Shown here piece by piece: positions 25,473 through 34,539 of a stretch of 64,000 bases of DNA. Position 1 is the stretch's first letter; every line of letters begins with the position of its first letter. The translations under genes were made by a program, and so were the position numbers. Under the pieces are notes generated by a model. The model ran no database searches. It had not been told where the DNA came from and worked only from the letters and a program-made list of their open reading frames with translations. Source of the stretch: Fodinibacter sp963833495 (GTDB lineage: Bacteria > Actinomycetota > Actinomycetes > Actinomycetales > Dermatophilaceae); the NCBI GenBank assembly GCA_963833495.1, contig CAWHYJ010000017.1, forward strand, positions 70,030 to 134,029, given 5' to 3'.

Positions 25473-25588
25473 CCGTGGTTCCCCCGATCCTTCGTCACCC
25501 TGAGCCGTTCTCCACCACATCCCGTTCCGATCCCGGAGCGTGTGCGCAAAGGGGGGACCCGTCACGGCCGGATCCCGCTCTGACCCAG

Positions 25589-25635
25589 AAAAGTGAACGA
25601 CCCCGACGAAGAGCGTGTCGGGGTCGTTCACTTTT
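25589..25635 (-). terminator. Intrinsic terminator of tRNA-Leu
   Basis: A perfect 19-base stem (arms 25589-25607 and 25617-25635) with a nine-base loop. On the minus strand the stem ends in UUUU immediately downstream of the tRNA gene. This is the only hairpin in the window that ends in a run of U. It starts two bases after the tRNA. Confidence 0.85.
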
Positions 25636-25636
25636 G

Positions 25637-25719
25637 TGCGCAAGGGGGGATTTGAACCCCCACGCCCTTTCGGACACTGGCACCTGAAGCCAGCGCGTCT
25701 GCCGTTCCGCCACTTGCGC
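25637..25719 (-). tRNA. tRNA-Leu (anticodon CAG)
   Basis: An 83-base class II tRNA. The acceptor stem GCGCAAG/CTTGCGC, the anticodon arm CTGGC-TTCAGGT-GCCAG with CAG at loop positions 3-5, a long variable arm, and the T arm with GGTTCAAATCC are all present. The discriminator base is A and the CCA end is not encoded. A Leu tRNA next to the fhaA region is also found in mycobacterial genomes. Confidence 0.93.
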
Positions 25720-25839
25720 GTGACCGCTCGCGTGAGCCGTCCTAGTGTGCCCGATGCACCCGGCATCCCACAAAATGACCCCGCCGAACCGCTCGGGTGA
25801 GGCACGCCGCGCGCCCTGACGCGCACCCCGCATCACCGC

Positions 25840-26811
25840 TCAGGACACAGCCGGCGCCTCTACGCCACCGCTGAAACCCGAGCTACCGCGGTTGCCGCGC
25901 GGCTTCAGCCGCACCCCCGGCAGCGCGGGCGCCGGGATGCGGGGCACCGCGCCCACGTAACCCTCCACCACCCCGAAGCGCCCCGACCCGTCGCCCTCCC
26001 ACGCAGCCCGGGCCGCCGCGACGTCGTCGCTGGTGCGGCCGATGAAGTTCCACCACATGACGACGTCCTCGCCGAACGGCTCCCCGCCGAGCACCAGCAC
26101 CCGCGCGCCCCCACCGCCCGCCGTCATCGACACCCCGCCCGGATGCCGCCCCGCACCGATCACGCCCAGCTCACCCCGCGCGACCGGCGAGTCGGCGAAC
26201 ATCACCGACCCGGCATCGACGAGCACCGACACCTCGAAGCCGTCGGGCACCGGCACCACCACCGAAGAACCTGCCTCGAGCACCACCTCGGCCCCCACCA
26301 GCGGCGTCTCGACCCGCACCGGCGACGACGACCCCCACAGCGACCCCACGAACACCTGCGCCCGCACCCCTGCCCCGACCTCCACCACCGACGGCACGAA
26401 GTGCTCGAACCGCGGCTCCACGTCGGCCAGCGCCGCGGGCAGCACCACCCACAGCTGCGCCCCGTGCAGCACCGAGGTCGCCGGCGTCGACACCTCCGAG
26501 TGCGAGATGCCGCGCCCCGCCGTCATCAGGTTCACCTCGCCCGGCCGCACCGTGGCCACCGTGCCCAGCGAGTCCCGGTGCTCGACCTCGCCGCTGAACA
26601 GCCACGACACGGTGGCCAGGCCACAGTGCGGGTGCGGGGCGACGTCCATGCCACCGCTGGCCGACACGTCGTCGGGCCCGTAGTGGTCGACGAAGCACCA
26701 GGCGCCGACGAACGAGCGCTCCCGCGCCGGCAGGGTGCGCCGCACGGTCATGGACCGGGGACCCCCGAGCGGCACTTCTCGGGGCACGATGAGCTGCACG
26801 GCATCGTTCAT
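25840..26811 (-). CDS. Pirin family protein
   Basis: A 323-residue bicupin. The N-terminal cupin has the pirin signature HPHCGLATVSWLFSGEVEHRD and TAGRGISHSE, which supply the His and Glu ligands of the single metal. The C-terminal cupin is degenerate, as usual, and holds GEPFGEDVVMWWNFIGR. ATG 26811 gives the family N-terminus; a longer frame would intrude into the divergent fhaA promoter region. Some bacterial pirins oxidise quercetin, others modulate enzymes; the role here is undetermined. The last 25 residues (KPRGNRGSSGFSGG) are a low-complexity tail. Confidence 0.85.
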   Translation of the reverse strand: MNDAVQLIVPREVPLGGPRSMTVRRTLPARERSFVGAWCFVDHYGPDDVSASGGMDVAPHPHCGLATVSWLFSGEVEHRDSLGTVATVRPGEVNLMTAGRGISHSEVSTPATSVLHGAQLWVVLPAALADVEPRFEHFVPSVVEVGAGVRAQVFVGSLWGSSSPVRVETPLVGAEVVLEAGSSVVVPVPDGFEVSVLVDAGSVMFADSPVARGELGVIGAGRHPGGVSMTAGGGGARVLVLGGEPFGEDVVMWWNFIGRTSDDVAAARAAWEGDGSGRFGVVEGYVGAVPRIPAPALPGVRLKPRGNRGSSGFSGGVEAPAVS

Positions 26812-26912
26812 CCGTCCACGGTACGGGTCGTGCCGTTCAGTTATCGCCCAGCCCCGGCGGATAGTCTTGCGAGACCGCTGCCGCCGCAAGACCCCCCGGA
26901 GGAGGTGCACGG

Positions 26913-27860
26913 ATGGGACTGTTCGACCGCCTCGAGGCCGGCCTCGAGCGAGCCGTTCAGGGCACGTTCGCCAAGCACCTGCGCTCCGCCGTGCACCCGG
27001 TCGAGATCGCCAGCCACATCCGGCGGGCGATGGACGACCGCGCGGTCACCAGCTCGGGCCGCGCCATCGTGCCCAACGTGTTCACCATCGAGCTCTCCCC
27101 GACCGACTACGACCGTTTGCACCCCGACCTGCCCGGCGTCGAGATGGACCTCGTCGCCGCCGCCGAGGAGCACTGCGACGGCCAGCACTACACGCCCGCC
27201 GGGCCCATCGACATCACCTTCGAGGAGCACGACGACCTCGAGACCGGCGTCTTCCGCATCCGCCCGTCGAAGGCCTCGCGCCCACGCGCGACCGGCAACA
27301 CCGGCCAGGAACGCGTCCTCAGCCCTCGCGAGCAGTCCAGGCAGGCACCGCCGGATGCCGGTCGCGCGGCTCCGCCCGCACCCCCCGGTCCGGGCGTGGT
27401 CCGGTCCGGGCCCGCCGGCGCCGCGGGTGCTGCCGTCGGCGCGGCCGCGGCTCCCCGCGCCGCCGACCCGGACTGGGCCAACGCCCCCGCCGCCGACGGG
27501 CTCGACGCGACCGCCCGGCATCCGGCCCCACCGGCCCCGGCCCGGCCCAAGCGGGCCAACCCGGCCGACCGCCCGTGGCTCGACGTCGATGGCGAGCGCT
27601 ACCCGCTGATGGGGGCCATCACCATCCTCGGCCGCGACGACAGCGCCGACATCATCCTCGACGACCCGGGCATCTCGCGGCGGCACAGCGAGCTGCGCGT
27701 GACCACCGACGGGCCCCACTTCGTCACCACCATCCGCGACCTCGGCTCCACCAACGGCACCTTCGTCAACGGCGAGCGGATCACCAGCGAGCACCTGCAG
27801 GACGGCGACCGGGTCACGGTCGGCCGCACCTCGGTCACCTTCCGGGGCGGCCGACGGTGA
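26913..27860 (+). CDS. fhaA: FHA domain protein with DUF3662 N-terminus
   Basis: A 315-residue phosphothreonine-binding scaffold. Residues 1-115 form the DUF3662 domain (GLFDRLEAGLERAVQGTFA). A Pro/Ala-rich linker spans about 120-220, and the FHA domain follows at 220-315 with GRDDSADIILDDPGISRRHS and DLGSTNGTFVNG, the phosphopeptide-binding loops. GGAGGAGG precedes ATG 26913. In M. tuberculosis the homologue binds the phosphorylated MviN pseudokinase domain and PBP-related partners to control peptidoglycan synthesis. It opens the classic fhaA-fhaB-pstP-rodA-pbpA-pknB operon, and its product is a likely substrate or partner of PknB here. Confidence 0.92.
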   Translation: MGLFDRLEAGLERAVQGTFAKHLRSAVHPVEIASHIRRAMDDRAVTSSGRAIVPNVFTIELSPTDYDRLHPDLPGVEMDLVAAAEEHCDGQHYTPAGPIDITFEEHDDLETGVFRIRPSKASRPRATGNTGQERVLSPREQSRQAPPDAGRAAPPAPPGPGVVRSGPAGAAGAAVGAAAAPRAADPDWANAPAADGLDATARHPAPPAPARPKRANPADRPWLDVDGERYPLMGAITILGRDDSADIILDDPGISRRHSELRVTTDGPHFVTTIRDLGSTNGTFVNGERITSEHLQDGDRVTVGRTSVTFRGGRR

Positions 27861-27870
27861 CTGCGGCGTG

Positions 27871-28389
27871 TTGAGCGAGCTCACCCTGACCGTGATGCGG
27901 CTGGGGTTGCTGGTGCTGATGTGGTTCTTCGTCTTCGCGGTGGTCGGCGTGCTGCGCGGCGACCTCTACGGCACCCGCGTCAAGCGCCGGGCCGGCAGCG
28001 GCCGGGCCGCCAAGGCCGCCGCGCGGGGTGCGAGCCCGGCGCCGCCGAGCGCTGCACGGCCGGAGAAGAAGACCCGGTCGGGCCGTCGGGGCAAGGGCCC
28101 CACCAAGCTCACCGTCACGGCGGGCCCGCTGTCGGGCACCACGCTGCCGCTGCGCCCCGCCGGCACGCTGATCGGGCGCAGCCCCGAGTGCGCCCTGGTG
28201 CTCGACGACGACTACGCGAGCGGCCGGCACGCGCGCATCTTCCAGGACGACGACGGCACCTGGCGCGTCGAGGACCTGCGCTCGACCAACGGCACCTTCC
28301 TCGGCGCGACGCGCCTCACCGAGCCACGCGAGGTGGCGGTCGGCAGCGTGCTGCGGATCGGCCAGACCGTCGTGGAGCTGCAGAGGTAA
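27871..28389 (+). CDS. fhaB: Membrane-anchored FHA protein (FipA-like)
   Basis: A 172-residue protein. One membrane helix at residues 8-28 (MRLGLLVLMWFFVFAVVGVL) precedes a basic Lys/Arg-rich linker and a cytoplasmic FHA domain (IGRSPECALVLDDDYASGRH, DLRSTNGTFLG). The TTG at 27871 is preferred to the adjacent GTG at 27868 because it yields MSELTLT, the N-terminus usual in actinobacterial relatives. Homologues tie phosphorylated FtsZ and FtsQ to the division site. It sits ten bases after fhaA and three before pstP, so it is in the same operon. Confidence 0.9.
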   Translation: MSELTLTVMRLGLLVLMWFFVFAVVGVLRGDLYGTRVKRRAGSGRAAKAAARGASPAPPSAARPEKKTRSGRRGKGPTKLTVTAGPLSGTTLPLRPAGTLIGRSPECALVLDDDYASGRHARIFQDDDGTWRVEDLRSTNGTFLGATRLTEPREVAVGSVLRIGQTVVELQR

Positions 28390-28392
28390 CGG

Positions 28393-29829
28393 ATGCCGTT
28401 CGCGTTCCACTACGCCGCCCGGTCCGACGTGGGCATGGTCCGGACCAACAACGAGGACTCCGGCTACGCCGGTCCCCACCTGCTGGCCATGGCCGACGGC
28501 ATGGGCGGCCACGCCGGCGGCGACGTCGCCAGCTCCACGGTCATCGGCGCCCTCGTGCGGCTCGACGGCGAGGCCCTCGGCGGCCGCGACGTCAGCTCCG
28601 CCCTGCTCGAGCGGATCAACCAGGCCAACGACGAGATCGGCGACCAGGCCCACGCCGACCCGAGCCTCGAGGGCATGGGCACCACGCTCATCGCCATGCT
28701 CCGGGCCGGCGACAAGATCGTGCTCGCGCACATCGGCGACTCGCGGGCGTTCATGGTGCGTGACGGCGTGGTCACCCAGATCACCAAGGACCACTCGTTC
28801 GTGCAGAACCTCGTCGACGAGGGGCGGATCACCGCCGAGGAGGCGCAGAGCCACCCCCAGCGCTCGCTCGTCACCCGGGTGCTCACCGGCGCCCCCGAGG
28901 ACGAGCCCGACCTCGTCGTGCGCCAGGGCCGGATCGGGGACCGGTACGTCATCGCCTCCGACGGCCTCACCGACTACGTCGCGCACGACACCATCTCCGA
29001 GGTGCTCACCGATGCCCGCGACCCGGGAGAGACGGCCGACCGGCTGGTCGCCCTGGCCCTGCGCGCCGGCGCCCCCGACAACGTCACCGTCGTGGTGGGA
29101 GACCTCGTCGACATCGGGAGCGCCCCACCCACCCAGCCGCAGGTCGTCGGCGCGGCAGCGGTGCACGAGACCGGAACCCGGCCGATTCCGACCACCCCGG
29201 CCGCCAAGGCCGCGGCCCTCACGGCGCAGGCCACGGGCGCCGGGGCCGACGACGGGGTCACCCTGGCGGAGGAGGGGCCGCGCTCGCGCGGCGGCACGGT
29301 GCTGCGCGTGGCCGCCATCGCCCTGGTGCTGCTCGTCGTGACCGCCGGCAGCTCGTATGCCGGGTACGCGTGGTCCCAGCGCCAGTACTACCTCGCCGAG
29401 CAGGACGGCGTCGTGGCCGTGTTCCGCGGGGTCGAGCAGAACCTCGGCCCGATCTCGCTGTCCCGGCCCGAGTTCGCCACGACGATCGCCATCGACGACC
29501 TGCCGACCTCCTACCAGGACAGCCTCAAGCAGGGCATCGAGGTGGACGACCGGGCCGCGGCCGACGTGCGGGTCGCCGAGCTGCAGCTGCAGGCGACGGC
29601 CTGCCGGTGGGCCCAGCTCAACGGTGAGGCGTGCCGCACCGTGCCGGCCACCTGGACCGCACCCACCCCCACACCCAGCCCCACGGCAGCGCCCAGCCCG
29701 TCGTCCTCCCCCACCCCGACCCCCACGGCCACCACTCTCTCGCCCGGGGCCACCCCGAGCATCGCGCCGACCGTCCAGCCCACGGTGCCCCCCGGCGCCG
29801 TCGCGACCGGCGGACCGGTGACCTCATGA
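28393..29829 (+). CDS. pstP: PP2C-type Ser/Thr protein phosphatase
   Basis: A 478-residue membrane phosphatase that reverses PknB phosphorylation. The catalytic PP2C domain is at residues 1-240 with MADGMGGHAGGDVASS (metal-binding Asp), HIGDSRAFM, ITKDHSFVQNLVDEG, and the late GAPDNVTVVVGD with another metal Asp. A membrane helix lies near 300-322 (VLRVAAIALVLLVVTAG), and an extracytoplasmic segment of about 150 residues ends in a Pro/Thr/Ser tail (TPTPSPTAAPSPSS). The stop overlaps rodA by four bases. Gene order matches mycobacterial pstP. Confidence 0.95.
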   Translation: MPFAFHYAARSDVGMVRTNNEDSGYAGPHLLAMADGMGGHAGGDVASSTVIGALVRLDGEALGGRDVSSALLERINQANDEIGDQAHADPSLEGMGTTLIAMLRAGDKIVLAHIGDSRAFMVRDGVVTQITKDHSFVQNLVDEGRITAEEAQSHPQRSLVTRVLTGAPEDEPDLVVRQGRIGDRYVIASDGLTDYVAHDTISEVLTDARDPGETADRLVALALRAGAPDNVTVVVGDLVDIGSAPPTQPQVVGAAAVHETGTRPIPTTPAAKAAALTAQATGAGADDGVTLAEEGPRSRGGTVLRVAAIALVLLVVTAGSSYAGYAWSQRQYYLAEQDGVVAVFRGVEQNLGPISLSRPEFATTIAIDDLPTSYQDSLKQGIEVDDRAAADVRVAELQLQATACRWAQLNGEACRTVPATWTAPTPTPSPTAAPSPSSSPTPTPTATTLSPGATPSIAPTVQPTVPPGAVATGGPVTS

Positions 29830-31208
29830 GCATCGTCTCGTCGCACACCCCGCGACGGGGCCGCAACATCGAGCTGGTCCTCGTCGTGGGGGCCGTCGCG
29901 ATCGTGCTGCTGGCCTACCTCAACGTCGAGCTCGCCACCAGCGGCACCATCCCTCCCGGGACGCTCACCCTCGTCGGCGGCTACCTGGCGCTGGCCATCG
30001 CCTTCCACCTCGTGCTGCGCTGGCGGGCGTCCTACGCCGACCCGCTGATGCTGCCCATCATGACCCTGCTCAACGGGCTGGGCCTGGTGATGATCCACCG
30101 CATCGACATCGCCAACGGCAAGTCCATCGCCGACGGGGTGGCGCTGCGCCAGCTGATGTGGACCGCCGTGGCCATGGTCATCGCGGCGGTCGTGCTCCTC
30201 GTGCTGCGCGACCACCGGGTGCTGCGGCGCTACACCTACCTCGCCGGCGCGATCGGTTTCGGCCTGCTGCTGCTGCCGCTGTTCCCCGTCATCGGCACCT
30301 CCATCTACGGCTCACGGATCTGGATCCAGGTCGGCCCGTTCTCCTTCCAGCCCGGTGAGATCGCGAAGATCGCCCTGGCCATCTTCTTCGCCGGCTACCT
30401 CGTGCAGACCCGCGACGCCCTCTCGGTCGCCGGGCGCAAGGTGCTCGGGCTCACCCTGCCGCGCGGCCGCGACCTCGGCCCCATCCTCGTCGCCTGGCTG
30501 GCGAGCCTGGCCGTGCTCGTCTTCGAGCGCGACCTCGGCTCCTCGCTGCTGTTCTTCGGGCTGTTCGTCGCGATGCTCTACGTCGCCACCGAGCGGGTGT
30601 CGTGGATCGTCATCGGCCTCACCCTGTTCTGTGCCGGTGCCTACCTGGCCTACCTGGTCTTCGGGCACGTACAGACCCGGGTGCTGCTCTGGCTCGACAC
30701 CTTCAGCCCCGAGGCGCTACAGGCGTCCGACCAGCTCGCCAAGGGCCTGATGGGCATGGCGTCCGGCGGGATGTTCGGCACCGGCCTGGGCCGGGGCCGC
30801 CCCGACCTCACCTACTTCGCGGAGTCCGACTTCATCGTCCCCGCCTTCGGTGAGGAGATCGGGCTGATCGGGCTGTTCGCGATGCTGATGCTCTACGTGC
30901 TGCTCGTGCAGCGCGGCCTGCGCACCTCGCTCGGCACCCGCGACGGCTTCGGCAAGCTGCTGGCCGCCGGCTTGTCGTTCTCGCTCGCCCTGCAGTGCTT
31001 CGTCGTGGTCGGCGGCGTCACCCGGGTCATCCCGCTCACCGGCCTGACCATGCCGTTCCTGTCCTCCGGCGGCTCCTCGCTGCTCGCGAACTGGACCCTG
31101 GTCGCCATCCTGCTGCGCATCTCCGACCACGCCCGCAGACCGCTGCCCGAGGCGAACGCGCCGAACCCCGTGGCAGAGGCGCGCACCGAGGTGGTGAAGC
31201 TGTCGTGA
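29826..31208 (+). CDS. rodA: RodA/FtsW family peptidoglycan polymerase
   Basis: A 460-residue SEDS glycosyltransferase with about twelve membrane helices, which polymerises lipid II with its partner transpeptidase. Seen: RIWIQVGPFSFQPGEIAKI (family loop), FERDLGSSLLFFGLF with the conserved Asp of the active site, GGMFGTGLGRGRPDL, SDFIVPAFGEEIGLIG, and PFLSSGGSSLLAN near the end. ATG 29826 overlaps pstP's stop. It is immediately followed by, and coupled (GTGA) to, the class B PBP gene, its expected partner in elongation of the cell wall. Confidence 0.95.
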   Translation: MSIVSSHTPRRGRNIELVLVVGAVAIVLLAYLNVELATSGTIPPGTLTLVGGYLALAIAFHLVLRWRASYADPLMLPIMTLLNGLGLVMIHRIDIANGKSIADGVALRQLMWTAVAMVIAAVVLLVLRDHRVLRRYTYLAGAIGFGLLLLPLFPVIGTSIYGSRIWIQVGPFSFQPGEIAKIALAIFFAGYLVQTRDALSVAGRKVLGLTLPRGRDLGPILVAWLASLAVLVFERDLGSSLLFFGLFVAMLYVATERVSWIVIGLTLFCAGAYLAYLVFGHVQTRVLLWLDTFSPEALQASDQLAKGLMGMASGGMFGTGLGRGRPDLTYFAESDFIVPAFGEEIGLIGLFAMLMLYVLLVQRGLRTSLGTRDGFGKLLAAGLSFSLALQCFVVVGGVTRVIPLTGLTMPFLSSGGSSLLANWTLVAILLRISDHARRPLPEANAPNPVAEARTEVVKLS

Positions 31209-32656
31209 ACGCCCCCGTCCGCCGGCTCTCGCTCGTCGTGGCCGTGCTGTTCGCCTCGCTGCTGGTCTCGACGACCCTCATCCAGTACGTCTTCGCCGCC
31301 GACCTCAACGCGCGCCCCGACAACCGCCGCACCCTGCTGTCCACGTACGCCCGCGAGCGCGGCGAGATCCTGGTCGGCCAGACCCCCGTCGCGAAGTCGG
31401 TGCCCGTCGACGACGAGTACAAGTTCCAGCGGGTCTACGACGTGCCCCGGCTCTACGCCCACGTCACCGGTTCGTACTCGTTCTTCGGGGCCTCGGGCGG
31501 CCTCGAGCAGGCCGAGAACGCGTTCCTGTCCGGCTCGAGCGACAAGCTGTTCTACCGCCGCGTGTCCGACCTGTTCACCGGCCGCCGGGCGCAGGGCGCC
31601 AACATCGAGACCACCCTCGACCCCAAGGTGCAGGCGGCCGCGGCCGACGGCCTCAAGGGCATCAAGGGCGCCGCCGTCGCCCTCGACCCGAAGACCGGCG
31701 CCATCCTCGCCATGTACAGCAACCCGACCTACGACCCCAACGACCTCGCGAGCCACGACCTGCGGGTGGTCGAGCGCAACTCCAAGGCGCTCAACGCCGA
31801 CCCCGACAAGCCCACCCTCAACCGCACGATCAACGAGCTCTACCCGCCCGGGTCGGTCTTCAAGGTCGTCACGGCCGCGGCGGCGCTGTCGACGGGCGAG
31901 TACACCGAGAACTCGATGCTCCCCGGGCCGGCCGTGCTCGACCTGCCCGACACCACGGCCGACCTGCCCAACCACGACGACCGGGCCTGCGGGTCGACCC
32001 CGGAGATCACGATGACCGAGGCGCTCGCGGTGTCGTGCAACACCGCCTTCGCCTACCTCGGGCTGCAGATCGGCGCCGACGCACTGCAGTCGCAGGCCGC
32101 GAAGTTCGGCTTCGGCGACGGCCTCACCGTGCCGATGCGGGTCACCCCCAGCCGGGTGCCTGCGGAGATGAACAAGCCCCAGCTGGCGCAGAGCTCGATC
32201 GGCCAGTACGACGTGCAGGTCACGCCCCTGCAGATGGCCATGGTCGCCGCCGGGGTCGCCAACCGCGGCGTGGTCATGAAGCCCTACCTCGTGGAGTCGG
32301 TCATCGGCTCGGACCTCGCGGTCATCGAGTCGGCCGACCCGCAGGAGCTCTCGCAGGCGGTCACCCCCGAGGTGGCCGCCCAGCTCACCCGGATGATGGA
32401 GTCCGTCGTCGAGGACGGCACCGGCAGGCGCGCCCAGATGCAGGGCGTCGACGTCGCCGGCAAGACCGGCACCGCCCAGCACGGCGAGGGCCGCAAGGCG
32501 CACGCCTGGTTCATCTCGTTCGCGCCCGCGAACGACCCGACGATCGCGGTCGCGGTGATCGCCGAGGACGGCGGCGTCGCGGGCAGCGAGGCAGGGGGCG
32601 GCACCGTCGCCGCCCCGATCGCCAAGCAGATGATGGAAGCACGGTTGAACCGATGA
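31205..32656 (+). CDS. pbpA: Class B penicillin-binding protein (PBP2/PbpA-like)
   Basis: A 483-residue transpeptidase. A single N-terminal anchor helix (residues 10-30) is followed by a short non-penicillin-binding domain and the transpeptidase domain. Active-site motifs are PPGSVFKVV (SxxK), SCN (SxN) and AGKTGTAQ (KTG). Length matches actinobacterial PbpA. GTG 31205 overlaps rodA's stop. It cross-links wall peptides made by RodA at the septum or pole. It is a beta-lactam target by family. An adjacent PASTA kinase suggests control by phosphorylation. Confidence 0.95.
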   Translation: MNAPVRRLSLVVAVLFASLLVSTTLIQYVFAADLNARPDNRRTLLSTYARERGEILVGQTPVAKSVPVDDEYKFQRVYDVPRLYAHVTGSYSFFGASGGLEQAENAFLSGSSDKLFYRRVSDLFTGRRAQGANIETTLDPKVQAAAADGLKGIKGAAVALDPKTGAILAMYSNPTYDPNDLASHDLRVVERNSKALNADPDKPTLNRTINELYPPGSVFKVVTAAAALSTGEYTENSMLPGPAVLDLPDTTADLPNHDDRACGSTPEITMTEALAVSCNTAFAYLGLQIGADALQSQAAKFGFGDGLTVPMRVTPSRVPAEMNKPQLAQSSIGQYDVQVTPLQMAMVAAGVANRGVVMKPYLVESVIGSDLAVIESADPQELSQAVTPEVAAQLTRMMESVVEDGTGRRAQMQGVDVAGKTGTAQHGEGRKAHAWFISFAPANDPTIAVAVIAEDGGVAGSEAGGGTVAAPIAKQMMEARLNR

Positions 32657-32668
32657 GGAGAGCAACAC

Positions 32669-34522
32669 ATGCCTGAGGTCCCGAAGCTGCTCGGGGGACG
32701 CTACGAGGTCGGTGAGCTCCTCGGACGCGGTGGCATGGCCGAGGTGCACCGTGGCTACGACTCCCGGCTGAGCCGCCAGGTCGCCATCAAGATGCTGCGC
32801 AGCGACCTCGCCCGCGACAACACCTTCCTGGCCCGGTTCCGCCGCGAGGCCCAGTCGGCCGCCGGGCTGAACCACGCGTCCATCGTCGCGGTCTACGACC
32901 ACGGCGAGGACATCCTCACCGAGACCGGCGGTGCCGAGGTCAAGGTGCCCTACATCGTCATGGAGTTCGTCGACGGCAGGACGCTGCGCCAGGAGATCAC
33001 CGAGCGCGGCACGGTCGGCCCGATCGAGGCGGTGCGCATCACCGAGGGGGTGCTCGACGCGCTGGGCTACAGCCACCGCAACGGCATCGTCCACCGAGAC
33101 ATCAAGCCCGCCAACGTGATGATCGCCCCCGACGGCTCGATCAAGGTGATGGACTTCGGCATCGCCCGGGCGATGGCCGACGCCAACGCCACGATGACCC
33201 AGACCTCGGCCGTCATCGGCACCGCCCAGTACCTGTCCCCTGAGCAGGCCCAGGGCCACCAGGTCGACGAGCGCTCCGACCTCTACTCCACGGGCTGCAT
33301 GCTCTTCGAGCTGCTCACCGGCCGCCCGCCGTTCCTCGGCGAGAGCCCGGTCTCGGTCGCGTACCAGCACGTCGGCGAGCCGCCCATCCCGCCGTCGCGG
33401 CTCGTCGAGGGCATCTCCGAGGACCTCGACGCGGTCGTGCTGCACTCGCTGGCCAAGCGGCGCGAGGCCCGCTACCAGAGTGCCGGCGAGTTCCGCGCCG
33501 ACCTCGCCGCCGTGCGGCTGCGCCGAGCGATCAGCGACGCGGCCCGTGGCTCGGCCGCCGCCCTCGCCGGCGCCGGGGCCCTGGCGGCCGCCACCCAGAT
33601 GGTGCCCGGCCCGGCCGGCGATGCGACCCAGGCCTACGGCATCGCACCGGTCCCGGTGCTCGGCGCCGAGTCCGGCACCGAGACCATCCCCGGGCTCGAG
33701 GAGCCGCCGGAGAAGAAGCGCGGCCCCGGCGGCTGGATCGTGCTCACCCTGGTCGCCATCGCCGCCCTCGCCGCCCTCGCCTACGGGCTGTCGACGTACT
33801 TCGGCGGCAACGAGACCCCGAAGGTCGCCGTGCCGCAGGTCAACGGCCTGCCCCTCCAGACCGCCACCGCCAGGCTGGCCCAGGCCAAGCTGGTGGCCGA
33901 CCCCGTGCGCCAGCCGAGCGAGGACGTGCCGGTCGACACCGTGATCAACCAGAACCCCACCGCCGGCACCGAGGTGGCCCCGAACAGCACCGTGAAGCTC
34001 TTCGTCTCCTCCGGCCCGGCCGCGGTGACCGTGCCCGACCTCAAGGGGCTGACCGTGCAGGAGGCGCAGAACGCGCTCAGCGACCAGGGCCTGGTCGTGG
34101 GCACCGTCGCCGAGGTCGACGACCCCGACACCGACGCCGGCAAGATCATCGACTCCAACCCCGGGGCCGGCACCTCCGTGGCACCCGACACCAAGATCAA
34201 CGTGCGGGTCGGCACCGGGAAGGTGCCCGTGCCCAACGTCGTCGGCACGACGCAGGGCCAGGCCCAGACCACCCTCGCCGGAGTCGGCCTCAAGATGCAG
34301 ACCTCGTTCAAGCAGACCAACGACGCGCCCGAGGGCACCGTCATCTCGCAGAGCCCTCGCGACGGCACGCTCGACATCGGCGGCACCGTCAAGATCACCG
34401 TGGCCCAGAAGCCGGCACCCACCGTCACGCCCACCACGGCCACCCCGACCCCGACCCCGACGCCCACCCCGACGCCGAGCCCGTCCGACAGCAGCTCACC
34501 GACGGTGCCCCCGAGCCCCTAG
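32669..34522 (+). CDS. pknB: Ser/Thr protein kinase with three PASTA domains
   Basis: A 617-residue receptor kinase. The kinase domain (residues 11-275) has GRGGMAEV (glycine loop), catalytic Lys41 in AIKML, HRDIKPANV and MDFGIA. A juxtamembrane stretch and one helix (about 353-372) lead to three extracytoplasmic PASTA repeats (about 380-580) that sense muropeptides or lipid II. The end is a Pro/Thr tail. Mycobacteria and many actinobacteria carry pknA then pknB here; only one kinase is present in this operon. It likely phosphorylates FhaA, FhaB and wall-synthesis proteins. GAGGAGAG precedes ATG 32669. Confidence 0.95.
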   Translation: MPEVPKLLGGRYEVGELLGRGGMAEVHRGYDSRLSRQVAIKMLRSDLARDNTFLARFRREAQSAAGLNHASIVAVYDHGEDILTETGGAEVKVPYIVMEFVDGRTLRQEITERGTVGPIEAVRITEGVLDALGYSHRNGIVHRDIKPANVMIAPDGSIKVMDFGIARAMADANATMTQTSAVIGTAQYLSPEQAQGHQVDERSDLYSTGCMLFELLTGRPPFLGESPVSVAYQHVGEPPIPPSRLVEGISEDLDAVVLHSLAKRREARYQSAGEFRADLAAVRLRRAISDAARGSAAALAGAGALAAATQMVPGPAGDATQAYGIAPVPVLGAESGTETIPGLEEPPEKKRGPGGWIVLTLVAIAALAALAYGLSTYFGGNETPKVAVPQVNGLPLQTATARLAQAKLVADPVRQPSEDVPVDTVINQNPTAGTEVAPNSTVKLFVSSGPAAVTVPDLKGLTVQEAQNALSDQGLVVGTVAEVDDPDTDAGKIIDSNPGAGTSVAPDTKINVRVGTGKVPVPNVVGTTQGQAQTTLAGVGLKMQTSFKQTNDAPEGTVISQSPRDGTLDIGGTVKITVAQKPAPTVTPTTATPTPTPTPTPTPSPSDSSSPTVPPSP

Positions 34523-34539
34523 GGCTCTTCGGATGCCGA

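Noticed and set aside
30893..33445. Very long open frame on the minus strand opposite rodA, pbpA and pknB
   Set aside because: It lies antisense to three clear genes with intact motifs. Its product is a His/Val/Arg/Gly-rich sequence with no recognisable domain, as expected from GC-rich codon bias.
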